A stretch of DNA of 64,000 nt, taken from positions 1,173,575 through 1,237,574 of the forward strand of contig NW_004454207.1 of the NCBI RefSeq assembly GCF_000283155.1. The letters are read 5' to 3'. A model generated the notes under the pieces. It was not told where the DNA came from, made no database searches, and saw nothing but the letters and a program-made list of their open reading frames with translations. This DNA is from Ceratotherium simum simum. Taxonomy: Eukaryota > Chordata > Mammalia > Perissodactyla > Rhinocerotidae. Positions 1 through 12,187 of the stretch are shown here, piece by piece. Numbering within the stretch: the first letter of the stretch is position 1; each line of letters begins with the position of its first letter. A program made the position numbers and the translations under genes.

Positions 1-915
1 GGGGTTAATATCCAAAAAATATGAAGAACTTTTACACCTCAACAACAAAAAAATGAACAACCCAATTAAAAAATGGGCAAAAGATCTGAACAGACATTTC
101 TCCAAAGGAGATGAGATATGCAGATGGCCAACAGGCACATGAAAAGATGTTCAACATCATTAACTATCAGGGAAATGCAAATCGAAACTACAATGAGATA
201 TCACCTCACTCCTGTCAGAATGGCTATAATTAACAAGACAGGAAACAACAAGTGTTGGAGAGGATGTGGAGAGAAGGGAACTCTCATACACTGCTGGTGG
301 GAGTGCAAACTGGTGCAGCCACTATGGAAAACAGTATGGAGATTCCTCAAAAAATTAAGAATAGAACTACCATAGGATCCAGCTTATTCCACTGCTGGGT
401 ATTTATACAAAGAACAAGAAAACACGAATGGGTAAAGATACATGCACCCCTATGTTCATTGCAGCATTATTCACAATAGCCAAGCCTTGGAAGCAACCTA
501 GGTGTCCGTCAAGGGATGAATAGATAAAGATGTGGTATATATACACAATGGAATAATACTACTCAGCCATAAGAAACGATGAAGTCCAGCCATTTGTGAC
601 AACATGGACCTTGATGGTATTATGCTAAGCGAAATAAGTCAGAGGGAGAAAGTCTCATACCATATGATCTCACTCATAAGTAGAAGATAAAAACAACAAC
701 AAACAATCACATAGAGACAGAGATTGGATTAGTGGTTACCAGAGGGGAAGGGGGAAGGGAGGAGGGCGAAAGGGATAATTTGGCACATGCGTGTGGTGAT
801 GGATTGTCTTTGGGTGGTGAACATGATGTAATCTACACAGAAATTGAAATATAATGATGTACCCCTTAAATTTATATAATGTTATAAACCAATGTTACTG
901 CAATAAAAAAAGAAA
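1..915 (+). mobile_element. LINE-1 3' end (ORF2 C-terminus, 3' UTR, poly(A)), truncated by window edge
   Basis: The conceptual peptide around 240-370 matches the C-terminal cysteine motif of L1 ORF2 ([26 protein letters not shown]), and the rest is the typical L1 3' UTR ending in caataaaaaaagaaaa. The ORF is stopped at 373-375 (tag) and frame-broken after that, so it is a dead copy. The element continues beyond the left edge of the window. Confidence 0.9.
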
Positions 916-1497
916 ACGAGATTCTTCTCTAATAGGAAAGGAAAATAACTTTCTAAAAATGACATTAGACTTAATAAACTTATTACCTTAATGAATTTTG
1001 AGTATCACCAAATATATAAACATCAGTCACCTGTAATCCATCCCCAAAATGTGAGCTGTTGACTATAAGCCTCAGTTTCAGTTTATGATAATTTATCTTA
1101 TTAAACTCTTTCAATAGGTAGTTCAAAATCAGCATGAATAATCATACTACTTCAACCTAAGTGGGGAAAGGCAATTTATACATTTTCAATAGAAGGCTGG
1201 TAGTTAACTCATATAAACCTTTACTTGTAGTGCAAATGAGCAGGCAAGCTCTTTTAAACAAAAACGTATGCATCTACATTACTAGACTGCAGAAAAAGTC
1301 TAGCTTTAATAATATCCTGGGAATATCTGCTTCAAAAGCGAAATTAGTTCAGATGCAAGAGGTGATAAATTTTGGAACAAATTCTATAATGACCAGCAGT
1401 TCTCTAACCTGGTTGCACATTCGAGTCACTTGATGTATACCTCAATTTTAAAAGAAGGAAAAAGAAAAAAAGAGAATTACTTGGTGTAGTTTTCAAA
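916..1497. other. Unclassified AT-rich sequence
   Basis: No gene or recognisable repeat apart from an A/G-rich patch at 1447-1480. The 90-codon frame at 1161-1433 shows no family resemblance. Confidence 0.5.
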
Positions 1498-1715
1498 AAT
1501 ACTCATGCCCACGCCCTCCTCCAGACCAGCGAGGTCTGCTAGACATTTCGAGGATGATAGAAATTTTTGTTACCTGTACTGTCTGACATGGTGGCCGCCA
1601 GCCACCCATGGCTAATGAGCACTTCATATATGGCTAGTGAAACAGAATCATTGACTTTTTAATTTTATAGTCACAGTGGCTAGTGGCTGCTGTATTGGAC
1701 AGGACAGGTACAGAT
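1498..1715. repeat. hAT-type MITE fragment
   Basis: The ends carry the complementary phrases of an old DNA-transposon remnant: tgtctgacatggtggccgcc near 1579 and tagtggctgctgtattggac near 1680, with the 'ccatggctaatgagcac' core between. Subfamily not assigned. Confidence 0.6.
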
Positions 1716-1763
1716 AAAATCAGTTAGACTCTTTAGGGTTGGGGCTCAGGCACTGGTAGGTTT

Positions 1764-1816
1764 ACAAAGCTCTCCAGAGGATTCTAATGTGCAATCCAGG
1801 ATGAGAACCATTGTAA
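1764..1816. repeat. MER5B-like MITE end fragment
   Basis: A short remnant with the features gattctaatgtgcaatccag and gagaaccattg, the terminal part of a MER5-type hAT MITE. Confidence 0.5.
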
Positions 1817-2331
1817 TGGCCTGGCATTAAAGAAACCATCAGGTGTGGCAAATTCCTTGCCCTTTTTTCATAAGGTATTACTTTTCTCCAAATTCCACTA
1901 AGCATTTGCCATACATGCACCTTTGCCTCTTTTCCTCCTGCCTCCACTCCTCCTTTCTTGCACCCCTCCACACTCCCATGCGATAGGTGTGCTATCTATA
2001 TATTCCTTCGTTCACTGACTGCCAGATTTCTCCGACACCAAGGGCAGATTCATATCCTCTTCCCTTCTCTTTCACTGGCAGCAGAAATAAAACCTAATAA
2101 TGCTACTGATTAAGACTTAAATCCCCAAACTTGTGCACTCATAATTTAAAATTGTTTTTCACTTGTGCAGGCTTGATCCAGATGCCACTTTCTACAATTT
2201 CTGCCATGGATGTGATGGGGCATATTTCTAATGGTAGCACAGTTAAGCAGCTAGGGTCTTTGGGACAGTGTAATAAGCAGGTCTCATCTGCTCATTTGCA
2301 GCTGTTTCCTTCAAATTGGATGTGATGTTAC
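1817..2331. other. Unclassified sequence
   Basis: No gene or identifiable repeat seen; short frames here show no coding signature. Confidence 0.5.
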
Positions 2332-2515
2332 AGCACAGTGGTTGCAGGGAGGGCTCTGTGGTTCTACCGACTGGCTTTGAATTCCGGCTCAGTCCACAAC
2401 TAGCCATGTGAGTATCTAACCATTCTAGGCTTCAATTACCTGCTCTGTAAAGTGGAGATAAAAATAGTCCTGTGGGGAGGATGGAGCAATGCATGTAATA
2501 CGCATGATGAATGAG
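2332..2515 (+). repeat. MIR SINE
   Basis: The order of features is that of MIR: a tRNA-like head (gtggttgcaggga, gaattccggctcagtcc), then aactagccatgtgagta, then ttacctgctctgtaaagtgg and a weak tail. Confidence 0.75.
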
Positions 2516-3261
2516 ACACATGCTACACACACACTCTCCTAGACCCAGATTTTGATTTCCCCCTACACACACACACACAGTTTTGTGGTGAGTAAACCAA
2601 ATAGCAGGGCAAACTTTTCAGGAGGAAGTCATGGAATTCATAAAAGTGTGTTTCAAGCACATAATCAATTAACGTGGTAATACGAAGGCCACTTGGAAAA
2701 TGGTTACAGGGAAAATTAAATAATATGCTAATGTGATTTTTTAAAAATATTGAACTTATTTATTTTAATGAGTCTTCATTTTTATTGACTTCCATACCAC
2801 CAGTTGACATTAATATGACAGTCAAGTATGCGCCAATAAAGGCAGATAAACATCACTTTATTTGTAAAAATGGTAAGATTCAGAATTCCAGAGTTCAGTG
2901 ATAGTGACATGAAGAGCCCACCGCACAATTTTCAGGCACATTATCGCTTTGTCAACCTTTTAGTAATCTCAACTGTTGTAGCCTAACATCATGTTCCAAT
3001 GTTGTTTTCACTCACAGGCACTATTGATTTATGTTCACATTTTCTACACTGAGTTTTGCTGCCTTCTTCTTTGTTAAATATCTGTCTATGGGTAGAAAAA
3101 TTTTTAATGTAAGAAAATATAAAATTATAACCCATTAGCATCATGAGAGTTTGTAGTCAACATGAATGTTAATGGTAAGGATTGCTCCTCAGTGACTCAC
3201 AGCACAGATAAGATAAGCTGGGAGCTATGCTCCACCCTAGGGGATTTAGATATGTGAGGGA
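2516..3261. other. Unclassified sequence with a short CA run
   Basis: Apart from a CA run near 2564-2578 nothing is recognised. Confidence 0.45.
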
Positions 3262-3512
3262 TAGCTAACATTTCTTGGAGATGTAAATATGTACCCATTA
3301 TTATTCCTAGCCCTAATTGTGTACTCTCTGCTTTAATCATTAAGTAATTTTATGAGGTAAGGTCTACTAATATGTACCCATTTCACAGATGAAGAAACAA
3401 GCAGCTGGAAGTTAAGTTGCTTGTCCAAGGAAACAGATTGCAAGTGACAGAGCTGGGCTTCAAACCCCAGAGTTTGAGGTCTTAACCACTACCCTTACGC
3501 TACCTCCCTGGG
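3262..3512 (-). repeat. MIR SINE
   Basis: Read on the minus strand it shows MIR order. On the + strand the phrases are ttttatgaggtaaggtctac, catttcacagatgaagaaac, gacagagctgggcttcaaac and cttaaccactacccttac. Confidence 0.75.
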
Positions 3513-3740
3513 AGTTCCATACCTTTCTCTCAAGGTATGGCAAGGTATGATTCAAGAAAGTCCATCAGAATGATTGTAAGTGTGAGGTAGCTCTAGGCTC
3601 ACCTCAAATCCCCTCTCCTAGTTTTCCTACAAAGTAAAATTCTGAAGTTTGTAAATGATCTATTATCAATAATAAATTACTTCTAACACATCGATTGAGG
3701 CATGACTTGACCTTAAGGTGGCAACTGTTGATCTAGAGCA

Positions 3741-3957
3741 GGAGTGGACAAACTACAGCCCAGCCACATCTAGTCACTACCCCCAACCTGTTTTTGTAAA
3801 CTAGAGCCCAGCCAGGCTCATTCATTTCCACCTTGTCCAGGGCTGCCTCCTGATACAACGGCAGGGTTGAGCGGTTGCAATAGAGATGTATGAGTCGCAA
3901 CTCCTATAATGTTTACGATCTGGCCCTTCACAGAAAAAGTTTTCTGATCCCATTCTG
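3741..3957. repeat. Ancient DNA-transposon MITE
   Basis: The phrases gacaaactacagcccag, ctgtttttgtaaacta, acggcagggttgagcggttg and atctggcccttcacagaaa fit a common mammalian hAT-Charlie-type non-autonomous repeat. Subfamily not assigned. Confidence 0.55.
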
Positions 3958-5010
3958 GATCCACTGAAAAGAAATCACCAGACATCTAGCACAGGAAATG
4001 ACTCAGTTTCATGGAGTGTTTCACTATTTCAAACAGCAAAGGAATCACATCTTTTTACAACTATCATTATTACAACATGCATGTATTTTTGAGTAGATGG
4101 ATCTATAGAGATCACTCAATAGCTTATTTTCCTTTATGTTTCTTTTAAGGCCCCAAATGACCTAGACAATTGAGATGTGTAGGGAATCAATTGTGATGTC
4201 TCATTGAGGAAGGGAAGAAGAGGACTGGGAATGTTTAAATGTCAGTTATTTTCCCAGAAAACTCTACTTCATACAATAACTCCCTCCTATGTAACCATCA
4301 CACTTACTTTCCCATCCCTCACATTTCAGCTATTTTCTTGACTCTTATTTAATCGTTGAAAATCTATTTGATTCTCTCCATTTGTGCCTTTCCTCCCTGG
4401 CTAGACTGTATATTCTGGAAGGATAGACACAGCACTCAGAAGAAATAGCACTTGCATTTTGTGCTTTTGCCTATTTGTTGGTTGAAAGAAAGCTTTTGGG
4501 AAAGTAAACTTCTACATCTACACAGAAAACCATTTGTGTCTATTAGCATGGCAACAACACGACCAGTGGGTAATATTTATATTTAGGACATTTGTTCTAA
4601 AGTAGCTAAAATCACTTCCAGTAAAAATGAAAAATTCTCACTTCCTGGCTTTTACTATCAAGTGTCAAAACATGTAAAAGGGGCAATTGAACAGAGAGAA
4701 ACTAATTTGCAGAATGACACAAAATGCCAGGTATGACATAAAAACAAACCATCTGCACTTACAGGCACAGATCTGATTTTTCAGTTGCCATTTTTCAGAC
4801 TTTTTTTTTCCAGAAATGTTTCCTCCTCAATATACTACTTTTAAAATGATAAATTAAAAAGCGTTTCACAGAGCTGGCTAAATACTTTTGCTTTGATATA
4901 AGGAAAATAATGCTTCCTTTGAGCAATAAAACAGAAACTGAAGTTTTTAAAAATAAATTATAGTAAAATATTACAGGGGCTTGGAGAGTTATAACTAATG
5001 GGTGCATTTT
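3958..5010. other. Unclassified sequence
   Basis: No gene, RNA or clear repeat is recognised. A T run occurs at 4801-4809. Confidence 0.5.
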
Positions 5011-6107
5011 TTAATAAACTATTTTTTTAGAGCAGTTGCAGTTTCACAGGAAACTTGGGTAGAGGGTACAGAGATCTCCCATATACCCCCTGCTCCCACT
5101 CATGCATAGCCTCTCCCATTATCAACATCCTCCATCAGAGTGGTACATTTGTTTTAATTGATAAATCTACGTTGACACATCATAATCACCGTAAGTCCAT
5201 AGTTTACATTAGGGTTCATACTTGGTGTTGTATGTTCTACTGGTCTGGACACATGTTAGTGACATGTATTCACAATTATAGTATCATACAGAGTAGTTTC
5301 ATCACCCTAAAAATGATCTGTGCTCCACGTATTCATCCCTCGCTCCTCCCTAACCCCTGGCAACCACTGATCTTTTTATTGTCTCCATAGTTTTGCTTTT
5401 TCCAGAACGTCATGTAATTGGAATCATACAGTACATACAGTGGACACAGCCTTTTCAGACTGGATTCTTTTCACTTAGTAATATGCATTTAAGTGTCTTC
5501 CATGTCTTTTCACAGCTTGATAGCTAATTTCTTTTTAGCACTGAATAATATTCTATTGTCTGGATGTACCACAGTTTGTTTACCCATTCACCTACTGAAG
5601 GACATCTTCGTTGCTTTCAAGTTTTGGCAATTATGAATAAACACCCATGTGTAGGTTTTTGTGTGGACATAAAGGAGTTTTCAACTCCTTTGGGTAAATA
5701 CCAAGCAATGTGATTGTTGGATCATGTGGTAAGAGTATATTTAGTCTTGTAGAAACTGCCTTCCAAAGTGGATGTGCCATTTTGCATTCTCACCAGTAAT
5801 GTATGAGACTTCCTGTTGCTCCACATCCTCACCAGCACTTGGTGTCGTCAGTGTTCTGGATTTGGACCATTGGCATCTTATTGTTTTCATTTGCATTTCC
5901 CTGATCACATATTATGTGGAGCATCTTTTCATGTGCTTATTTGCCATCTGTATATCTTCCTTAGTGAGGTGTCTGTTAAAGTATTTGGCCCATATTTTAT
6001 CAGGTTGTTTGTTTTCTTATTGTTGAGTTTTAAGAGTTCTTTGTACATTTTGTACAACAGTCCTTTATCACATATGTCTTTTGCAAATACTTTCTCTCAG
6101 TCCATGA

Positions 6108-6117
<10 letters not shown>
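5011..6117 (-). mobile_element. LINE-1 3' part, antisense, split by an ERE
   Basis: The sequence is antisense L1 3' UTR and ORF2, with familiar phrases such as aacccctggcaaccactgat, ggaatcatacagtacata and tttgcaaatactttctctc. It continues without loss of L1 consensus at 6351 after the ERE insertion. Confidence 0.85.
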
Positions 6118-6138
<21 letters not shown>

Positions 6139-6350
6139 AAANNNNNNNNNNNNNNNNNNNNNNNNNNNNNNNNNNNNNNNNNNNNNNNNNNNNNNNNNNN
6201 NNNNNNNNNNNNNNNNNNNNNNNNNNNNNNNNNNNNNNNNNGGAGAAGTGGTGCCTCGATGCGCACCCGGGATCCGAACCCGGGCCACCAGCATCGCAGC
6301 GCGCGCACTTAACCACCAAGCCACAGGGCCGGCCCCATGACTTGTCTTCT
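6102..6350 (-). mobile_element. ERE SINE with 16-bp target-site duplication; contains assembly gap
   Basis: A T run (minus-strand poly(A)) at 6118-6138 and a tRNA-like head at 6242-6334 bracket the gap. The flanking duplication is ccatgacttgtcttct at 6102-6117 and 6335-6350, a perfect 16-bp copy, which marks a recent insertion into L1. The head contains a B-box-like gggatccgaaccc on the + strand, i.e. tRNA-derived in minus orientation. Confidence 0.9.
6142..6241. other. Assembly gap (100 N)
   Basis: Exactly 100 unknown bases, the conventional size for a gap of unknown length. It sits in the SINE body next to the poly(T), where assembly often fails, so the true missing length may differ. Confidence 0.99.
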
Positions 6351-7358
6351 CATTCTCTTGACATTGTCTTTCACTGAGCATATGTTTTTAATTTTAATGA
6401 AGTCCAGCTTATCAATTATTTCTCTCACGGCTCACGCCTTTGGTGTCGTATCTAGAAAGTCATCACCATACCCAAGGTCATCTGGGTTTTCTCCTGTGTT
6501 ATCTTCTAGAGTTTTATAGTTTTGCATTTCACATTTAGGTATGTGATCCATGTTGATTTAATTTTTGTGAAGGGTGTAAAGTCTATGTCTAGCTTCATTT
6601 TATTTTTGTATGTGGATGTCCAGTTTTTCCAGCACCATTTGTTGAAAAGAATATCTTTGTTCCATCGTATTGCCTTTGCTCCTTTGTCAAAGATCGGTTG
6701 ACTATATTTACATGGGTCTATTTCTGAGCTCTCTATTCTGTTCCATTGATCCATTTGTCTATTCTCTTACCAATACCACACTGTCTTGGTGACTGTCATT
6801 TTATACTAAGTCTTGAAGTCTGGTAGTGTCAATCCTCTAACTTTATTCTTCTCCTTCAATATTGTGTTGACTATTCTAGGTCTTTTGCCTCCTCATACAA
6901 ACTTTAGAATCAGTTTGCTGATATACACACAATAACTTGCTGGAATTTTGATTGAGATTGCCTTGAATCTGTAGGTCAAGTTGAGAAGAACTGACAACTT
7001 GACAATACTGAGTCTTCCTCTCCATGAGCATGGGCTAGCTCTCCATTTATTTAGTTCTTCTTTGTTTTTATTCATCAGAGTTTTGTAGTTTTCCTCATAT
7101 ATATGTTTTACATATTTTGTAAGATTTATACCTAAGTATTTCATTTTTGGGGGGTGCTAATGTAAATAATATTGTGTTTTTAATTTCAAATTCTACTTGT
7201 TTATTGTTAATTTCAATTCCTCTGGTATATAGGAAAGCGATTGACTTTTGTATATTAACCTTGTATCGTACAACCTTGCTATAATCACTTATTATCTCCA
7301 GGAGGTTTTTTGGTCGATTATTTCAGATTTTCTACATAGACAATCACATCATCTGTGA
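6351..7358 (-). mobile_element. LINE-1 ORF2 part, antisense (continuation)
   Basis: This is the continuation of the L1 interrupted at 6117. Minus-strand frames at 6506-6754 and 6893-7144 carry L1 ORF2 phrases (for example MKYLGINLTKYVKHIYEEN and NKWRASPCSWRGRLSIVKLS) with stops between them, so the copy is non-functional. Confidence 0.9.
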
Positions 7359-7746
7359 ACCTGGTAGAGATCCAGGAGGTAAAACTCACAAACGTGTGGG
7401 GGCCTCCTGATGACTGGGTCTCCCTGGAGTTTTTAACTTTCAGAGTTGTCCACACCGAGCTTCCAGCAATTCATCAATTACAGTTCAGGTTTCCCTGCCC
7501 TAGCACTGGTTCCCTTGGAGACTGCTGCTCTGATAAGTTGTGATTTGTTGTGATTCTCTGTATTTGGCTGTTGGTCTCTCCAATTTTTGGAGGTAGCAGT
7601 TTGCCCTGTGACCTAACTTCTCTTATGGATCTAAGAGGAGTTGTTGAGTTTTTAGTTCGTTCAGACTTGTACTAACTTGTTAGGTGGAGTGGTGACTTCC
7701 AAGCTTCTTACATGCTGGCTTGGATACCCAAAATTCGGATGCAATT
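7359..7746 (-). mobile_element. Second L1-derived fragment, antisense
   Basis: Different L1 region from the preceding piece: ttggtctctccaatttttgg, gtagcagtttgccctgtg, cttctcttatggatctaag and gacttccaagcttcttaca. The abrupt junction at about 7358 suggests rearrangement or a separate insertion. Confidence 0.55.
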
Positions 7747-8308
7747 TTTTTTTTAGATAAAATTTACATACCATAAAATTTACCATTTTAAAGTGTATGA
7801 TTCAGTGGTTTTTTTGGTATAGTCACAAATATATGCAACAATTACCATTATCTAATTCCAGAATACTTCCATCACCCCAAAAAGAAACTGTATATCCACT
7901 AGCAGTCACTCTCCATTCCCCTCTCACCCCAGGCCCTGACCATCACTAATCTACTCTATGTTTCTATGGATTTGCTTATGTTTGACTTTTAGTATAAGTG
8001 GAATTATACAATATGTGGCCTTTTGTTTCCAGTTTCTTTCTCTTAGCATGTTTTCGGGGTTCATCCATGTTGTAGCATGCATCGGTACTTCATTCTTTTT
8101 TATGGCCGAATAATATTCATTGTATAGATACACTAAATTTTGCTTAACCATTCATCACTTTACGAACATTTGGGTTGTTTCTACTTTTTGGCCTTTATGA
8201 ATAAAGCTGCTGGGAATATTCATGTACAAGTTTTCATGTGGACATATTTTTTCAATTCTCTTGGGTATCTCCCTAGGAGTGGAATTGCTGAATCATATGA
8301 TAACTCTA
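7747..8308 (-). mobile_element. Old L1 (L1M-type) 3' end, antisense
   Basis: Antisense L1M 3' end: ccataaaatttaccatttta, ctccattcccctctcacccc, ttttatggccgaataatatt, tggacatattttttcaattc, ggagtggaattgctgaatca. The T run at 7747-7754 would be its poly(A). Confidence 0.85.
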
Positions 8309-9049
8309 TAAATAGCCAAACAAAAACAACAACAAAAACTTAAACAACATGAGTCCAAACACCAAGATTTAAAAATATTTTTTTAGTGCAAAACTCATTT
8401 TCCACCTCATTCCTTTCATGTGAAATAAAATATCAACAACTATGAGCAAAACCATACAGTGTTTCCACTTTTCCTAGATTGGCCATTGGAGCTTTTACCA
8501 AGCAGTGAGAAGGAACACAACCCTTCAGTTTCTTTTCTTTTCACAAGCTGATGATCATGAGTGGCTTAAAAAATTTAAAAGTTTGTAGTGTTCATTTTTT
8601 TAGAAATTGAGCCAGGTAATGATTATACCAAAAAAGAGCAAATAAACTCTTTTAATACCTTTATATTAATATTTTAATTCCAAAGAGTAACTGTTGATAT
8701 CCAGCCTGGCAATTTTACGTGTTAAAATAAAGTACCGTTCAGAACCTAGTTCTTTTCAAGGAGATATTCTTGTCTCTATCAGGAGAGAAGCTAAAAATAA
8801 AATGCTGCACAGAATAGTTCAATAGCCTTGTTTTAATTAGTCTTGTGTTCTTTGGTTTTATTGCTCTTTAAGTGAGAACAAGCTAGAAGAACTTAATACC
8901 TCATGCAAGATAGTCATTCCATACTGCAAGAGTTGATAGGGTCAGGAGCAAATAAACAAGAAAGATAATCACCTGAGCTTCTTTCTGGCTCTACAGAACA
9001 CTACCTCACTTCCTCCAGTGTTGAGACATGGAGAAACCACTGGGAAAGA
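8309..9049. other. Unclassified sequence
   Basis: No gene or clear repeat is recognised. Base composition is AT-rich. Confidence 0.5.
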
Positions 9050-9564
9050 TAGTGTGGTTGGCAGAATAATGGGCCCCCAAAGATGTTCACACTCTAATCC
9101 CTTGAACCTGGAAATACATTGCTTTACATGGCAAAAGAAATTTTTCTGATGTAATTAAGTTAACGATTTTGAGATGAGGAGAGTCTCCTAGATTATCCAG
9201 GTGGGCCCAATGTAAACATGAGTCCTTAAAATAGGAGAACCTTTTCCAGCAAAGTTCAGAGTGAGAGGGTGATGTGACTACAGAAAAGTGGTCAGAGAGT
9301 TGCAATATTTCTAGCTTTAAAGATGGAGATAGGGTGCCATGAGCCAAGGAATGTGGCTGGCTTCCAAAAGCTAGAAAAGGCAAAGAAACGGATTGTCCCC
9401 TAGAGCCTCCAGAAGGAATGCAGCCCTGTTGACACCTTGATTTTAGTCCAGTGATACCTGTGTCAGATTTCTAATCTACAGAGCTGTAAAATAATAAGTG
9501 TGTATTGTTTTAAGCCACTAAGTTTGTGGTAATTTGTCACAGCGGTGATAGAAAATGAATACAG
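9050..9564 (+). mobile_element. Solo LTR of MaLR (MLT1-like) type
   Basis: The sequence begins near gtggttggcagaataatggg and ends near gtggtaatttgtcacagcgg, with gattatccaggtgggccc, gagccaaggaatgtggctgg, cctagagcctccagaaggaa and ataataagtgtgtattgttt in between, the order of a mammalian MaLR-type LTR. No internal retroviral sequence adjoins it. The minus-strand 98-codon frame at 9087-9383 lies wholly inside it. The exact subfamily is uncertain. Confidence 0.65.
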
Positions 9565-10556
9565 AAGGAATCAGGAAATTTCTATGCCTACAAAGGACTC
9601 ATAAATTACTAATGCAGGATTTCCCAAACTTTTCTATGATCAAATAAGTTTGAGAAAGTTATACATCTTAGACCCATCTTAAAGAATCACAATAAACAAT
9701 AACTAAGGAAAAATTGAGAAGTCCTGCAGAGGGAAAATTGTAACTCACAGTACTTTCTAAAAGACATTTTCTATAATCTCACCTGCTTTTCTTTTTTCTT
9801 TTTGAAAACATCTCTTCACATCCCTCAAATTCCTTAGAACGTAGTTGGGAAATGCTGAACTAATTCCACCTGCTCAGTTGAGAACCTGAGACCCAAAGAG
9901 AAGAAGTGACTCACCAAGATGGCACTTTGGCAATACAAAGACACAATCCTGGCCTCACACTCCTCATCTGGAACCCTGTCCAGGATGCCACTCTGTCCCA
10001 CTGACAAGAAGACACTGTTGCCTGGCACCTGAGTTTACCTAAGTTAGACCTCTGGTGGGAGAAGAGGATATCAGGCAAGAATCAACCCAAGAAAGCTCAT
10101 AACAGATAAAATTCTCTACTCAATAATAACAAAAACAATATGGCTGCTTTAGTACTGAACATATTTTATCATTTAAAATAAAAGTGTTCAACAAACTATT
10201 GAAAATTTACTAATTTCATATTAACAAACACAATAAAATATTTCCCTATAGTGATTTAGCGTGTTCCTGAAAACACCTAATTCTGCTGCCAAAGTCCATT
10301 TTCCACAAACTCTGGTTTCCATAAATGCTAATTTGAGAAGGAACAGAGATACAACCAAATGCTGTTGTGTTCCTTCCTAGCACTTAAAGAATGCTTTTTC
10401 CACATTTCCAACTGCCTGTTCCAAGAGCTGTGAACCCACTGTCCTTTGATGCTTCTCAGATACACATTATCCACATCCTTTTCCAGAAAGTGAATACTTT
10501 TTTTCACCACCTCAGCTTTTAAATAATAATAATAATGAATAAAAAGATTATGACTA
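9565..10556. other. Unclassified sequence; possible decayed MIR
   Basis: Part at about 9870-9960 (gagacccaaagagaagaagtg) resembles antisense MIR but is weak. The rest is not recognised. Confidence 0.35.
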
Positions 10557-10800
10557 ATAAAGCTAACAACTTTGAATACTTATTTTGTGCCAAAGACTGT
10601 GCTGCATGCTTCACATGAGGAATCTCATTTAATCTTTACAACAACTGATTAAGGTAAGTATTACTATTAACATCTGTATTTTACAGATGAGCCAACTGAG
10701 GCACAGAGAGTTTAGCCACTTTGCTCAAGGTCACACAACAAGAAGTGGGGGAGCCAGAATCTTAACATACTCTGATTTAGAGCCAGGGTCTTCTGTAAGC
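10557..10800 (-). repeat. MIR SINE
   Basis: Antisense MIR: gactgtgctgcatgcttcac, cattttaatcttta-like region, ttttacagatgagccaactg, aggcacagagagtttagcca, caaggtcacacaacaagaag. Confidence 0.8.
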
Positions 10801-10807
10801 AGTAGCC

Positions 10808-11026
10808 CAGTGATCCTCAATTAGGGGTGACTCTACTTCCTCGAGGACATTTCGCAGTGCCCGGAGGCATTTTTGGTTGTCACAACTGAGGGGTGGGGTG
10901 CTACTGGCATCTAGTGGGTAGAGACCAGGGATGCTGCTAAACGTCCCACAGTGCACAGGACAGCCTCCACAACAAAGAATGATCCTGCCCTAAATGTCAA
11001 GAGCTCCAAAGTTAGGAAACACTGCC
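10808..11026 (+). repeat. MER5A hAT MITE
   Basis: Nearly full copy: opens cagtgatcctcaattagggg and closes gttaggaaacactg, with ctactggcatctagtgggta and cacaggacagcctccacaac. Confidence 0.85.
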
Positions 11027-11444
11027 CTGGCCTAATGCCTCCCAGTGACAGAGCATTTGATACGTGATTCACTTTTCCACCTTAGAAACATCTATCTCCA
11101 CCTGGGAAATGAGGTTATCTCAACACGGGGTGGAGGGCACTTAGAGCCATGAGGTCCATCGTATCTTCTCGTAGCATCAATTTACTCCATAGTTTCAGCT
11201 GGCAGTTTCACACTAACCTTGGCGTCCTGGGACACTAGGTCATTTTAATTTTTGTCCTTCAGTGGACACATGAGAGAGGCACTAGCCCACTAGGGAGTAT
11301 CTGAAAAGGGCCAGAAAGAAGATTTTGGTTTTCATTAGCCTTACCTTGTACTCCAGAAGACACAACATCAGCATCTGTATCACAGATAATGGCAAGAGCA
11401 AAGCGATGCAGCCACAATGGGTTGCTAGGGGGGCAGAGTGAGCT
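11027..11444. other. Unclassified sequence
   Basis: No gene or repeat recognised. Confidence 0.5.
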
Positions 11445-12125
11445 TAAAAGTCAAAATATTTTTGGAGAACAGTTCTGTCATATATACTCAAAATGTAATT
11501 GTGGATACCATTTGACCCAGCAATTCTATTTCTAAGAATTCATTTTATAGAAATATTTACAAAATGTGCAAGATAAATTCACAAAACATATTCACTTCAA
11601 CACCATCTCCGATAGCAAAAAAAAGTCAACAATAAAAACAATAGAAATGTATGCATATATTCACGAAAAGATGTGTGCTGGAATGTTCATAGCAACATTA
11701 TTTGCAACTGCCTAAAACTGTAAACTACCCAAACGTCCATCAAAGTAGAGTGGATAAATTGTGGTACATTCACACAATGGAATACTACGTAGCAATGAGA
11801 ATGAATAAACAAACTCCAACACCTACAACAATATGGATGAATCCCATAGACATCACATTAAGCAAAAGAAGTCTGACACAAAAGAGAATATAATGTATGA
11901 AACCATTAATGCAAAGTATAAAAATAGGCAAAACCAATCTGTGCTATGAAAAGACAAATTAGGAGTTACTCTTGGGGAGAAGTGACTGGAAGGGAGTCCA
12001 AGGGGACCTCTGGGATGCTGTTCATGTTGTTTCTTCATCTAGTCTGTTCACTCTGGAAACTCATTAAATTGTAAGCTTATGATATGTGCACTTTTCTACA
12101 TTATATACATATATAAATTTTCAAG
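11445..12125 (+). mobile_element. Old L1 3' end
   Basis: Sense L1M 3' end: ttgacccagcaattctattt, catagcaacattatttgcaa, acaatggaatactacgtagc, acaatatggatgaatcccat, then gggaagtgactgg-type 3' UTR. Confidence 0.8.
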
Positions 12126-12187
12126 ATTATATATATGATACATATTCTACTTTATATACACACATATATAAATAATATATATATACA
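12126..12187. repeat. AT/CA-rich simple repeat
   Basis: Imperfect TA and CA repeats between two L1 3' ends (tatataaataatatatatat); probably derived from the A-rich tail of the upstream L1. Confidence 0.75.

Noticed and set aside
118..375. 85-codon frame with a Cys/His motif
   Set aside because: C-terminal piece of a dead L1 ORF2, followed by the L1 3' UTR and poly(A); not a host gene.
6097..6381. Frames crossing 6142-6241 with unknown residues
   Set aside because: They only stay open because the gap contributes X; the flanks are an ERE SINE.
9087..9383. 98-codon minus-strand frame
   Set aside because: Lies wholly within a MaLR-like LTR on the opposite strand; no retroviral protein similarity seen.
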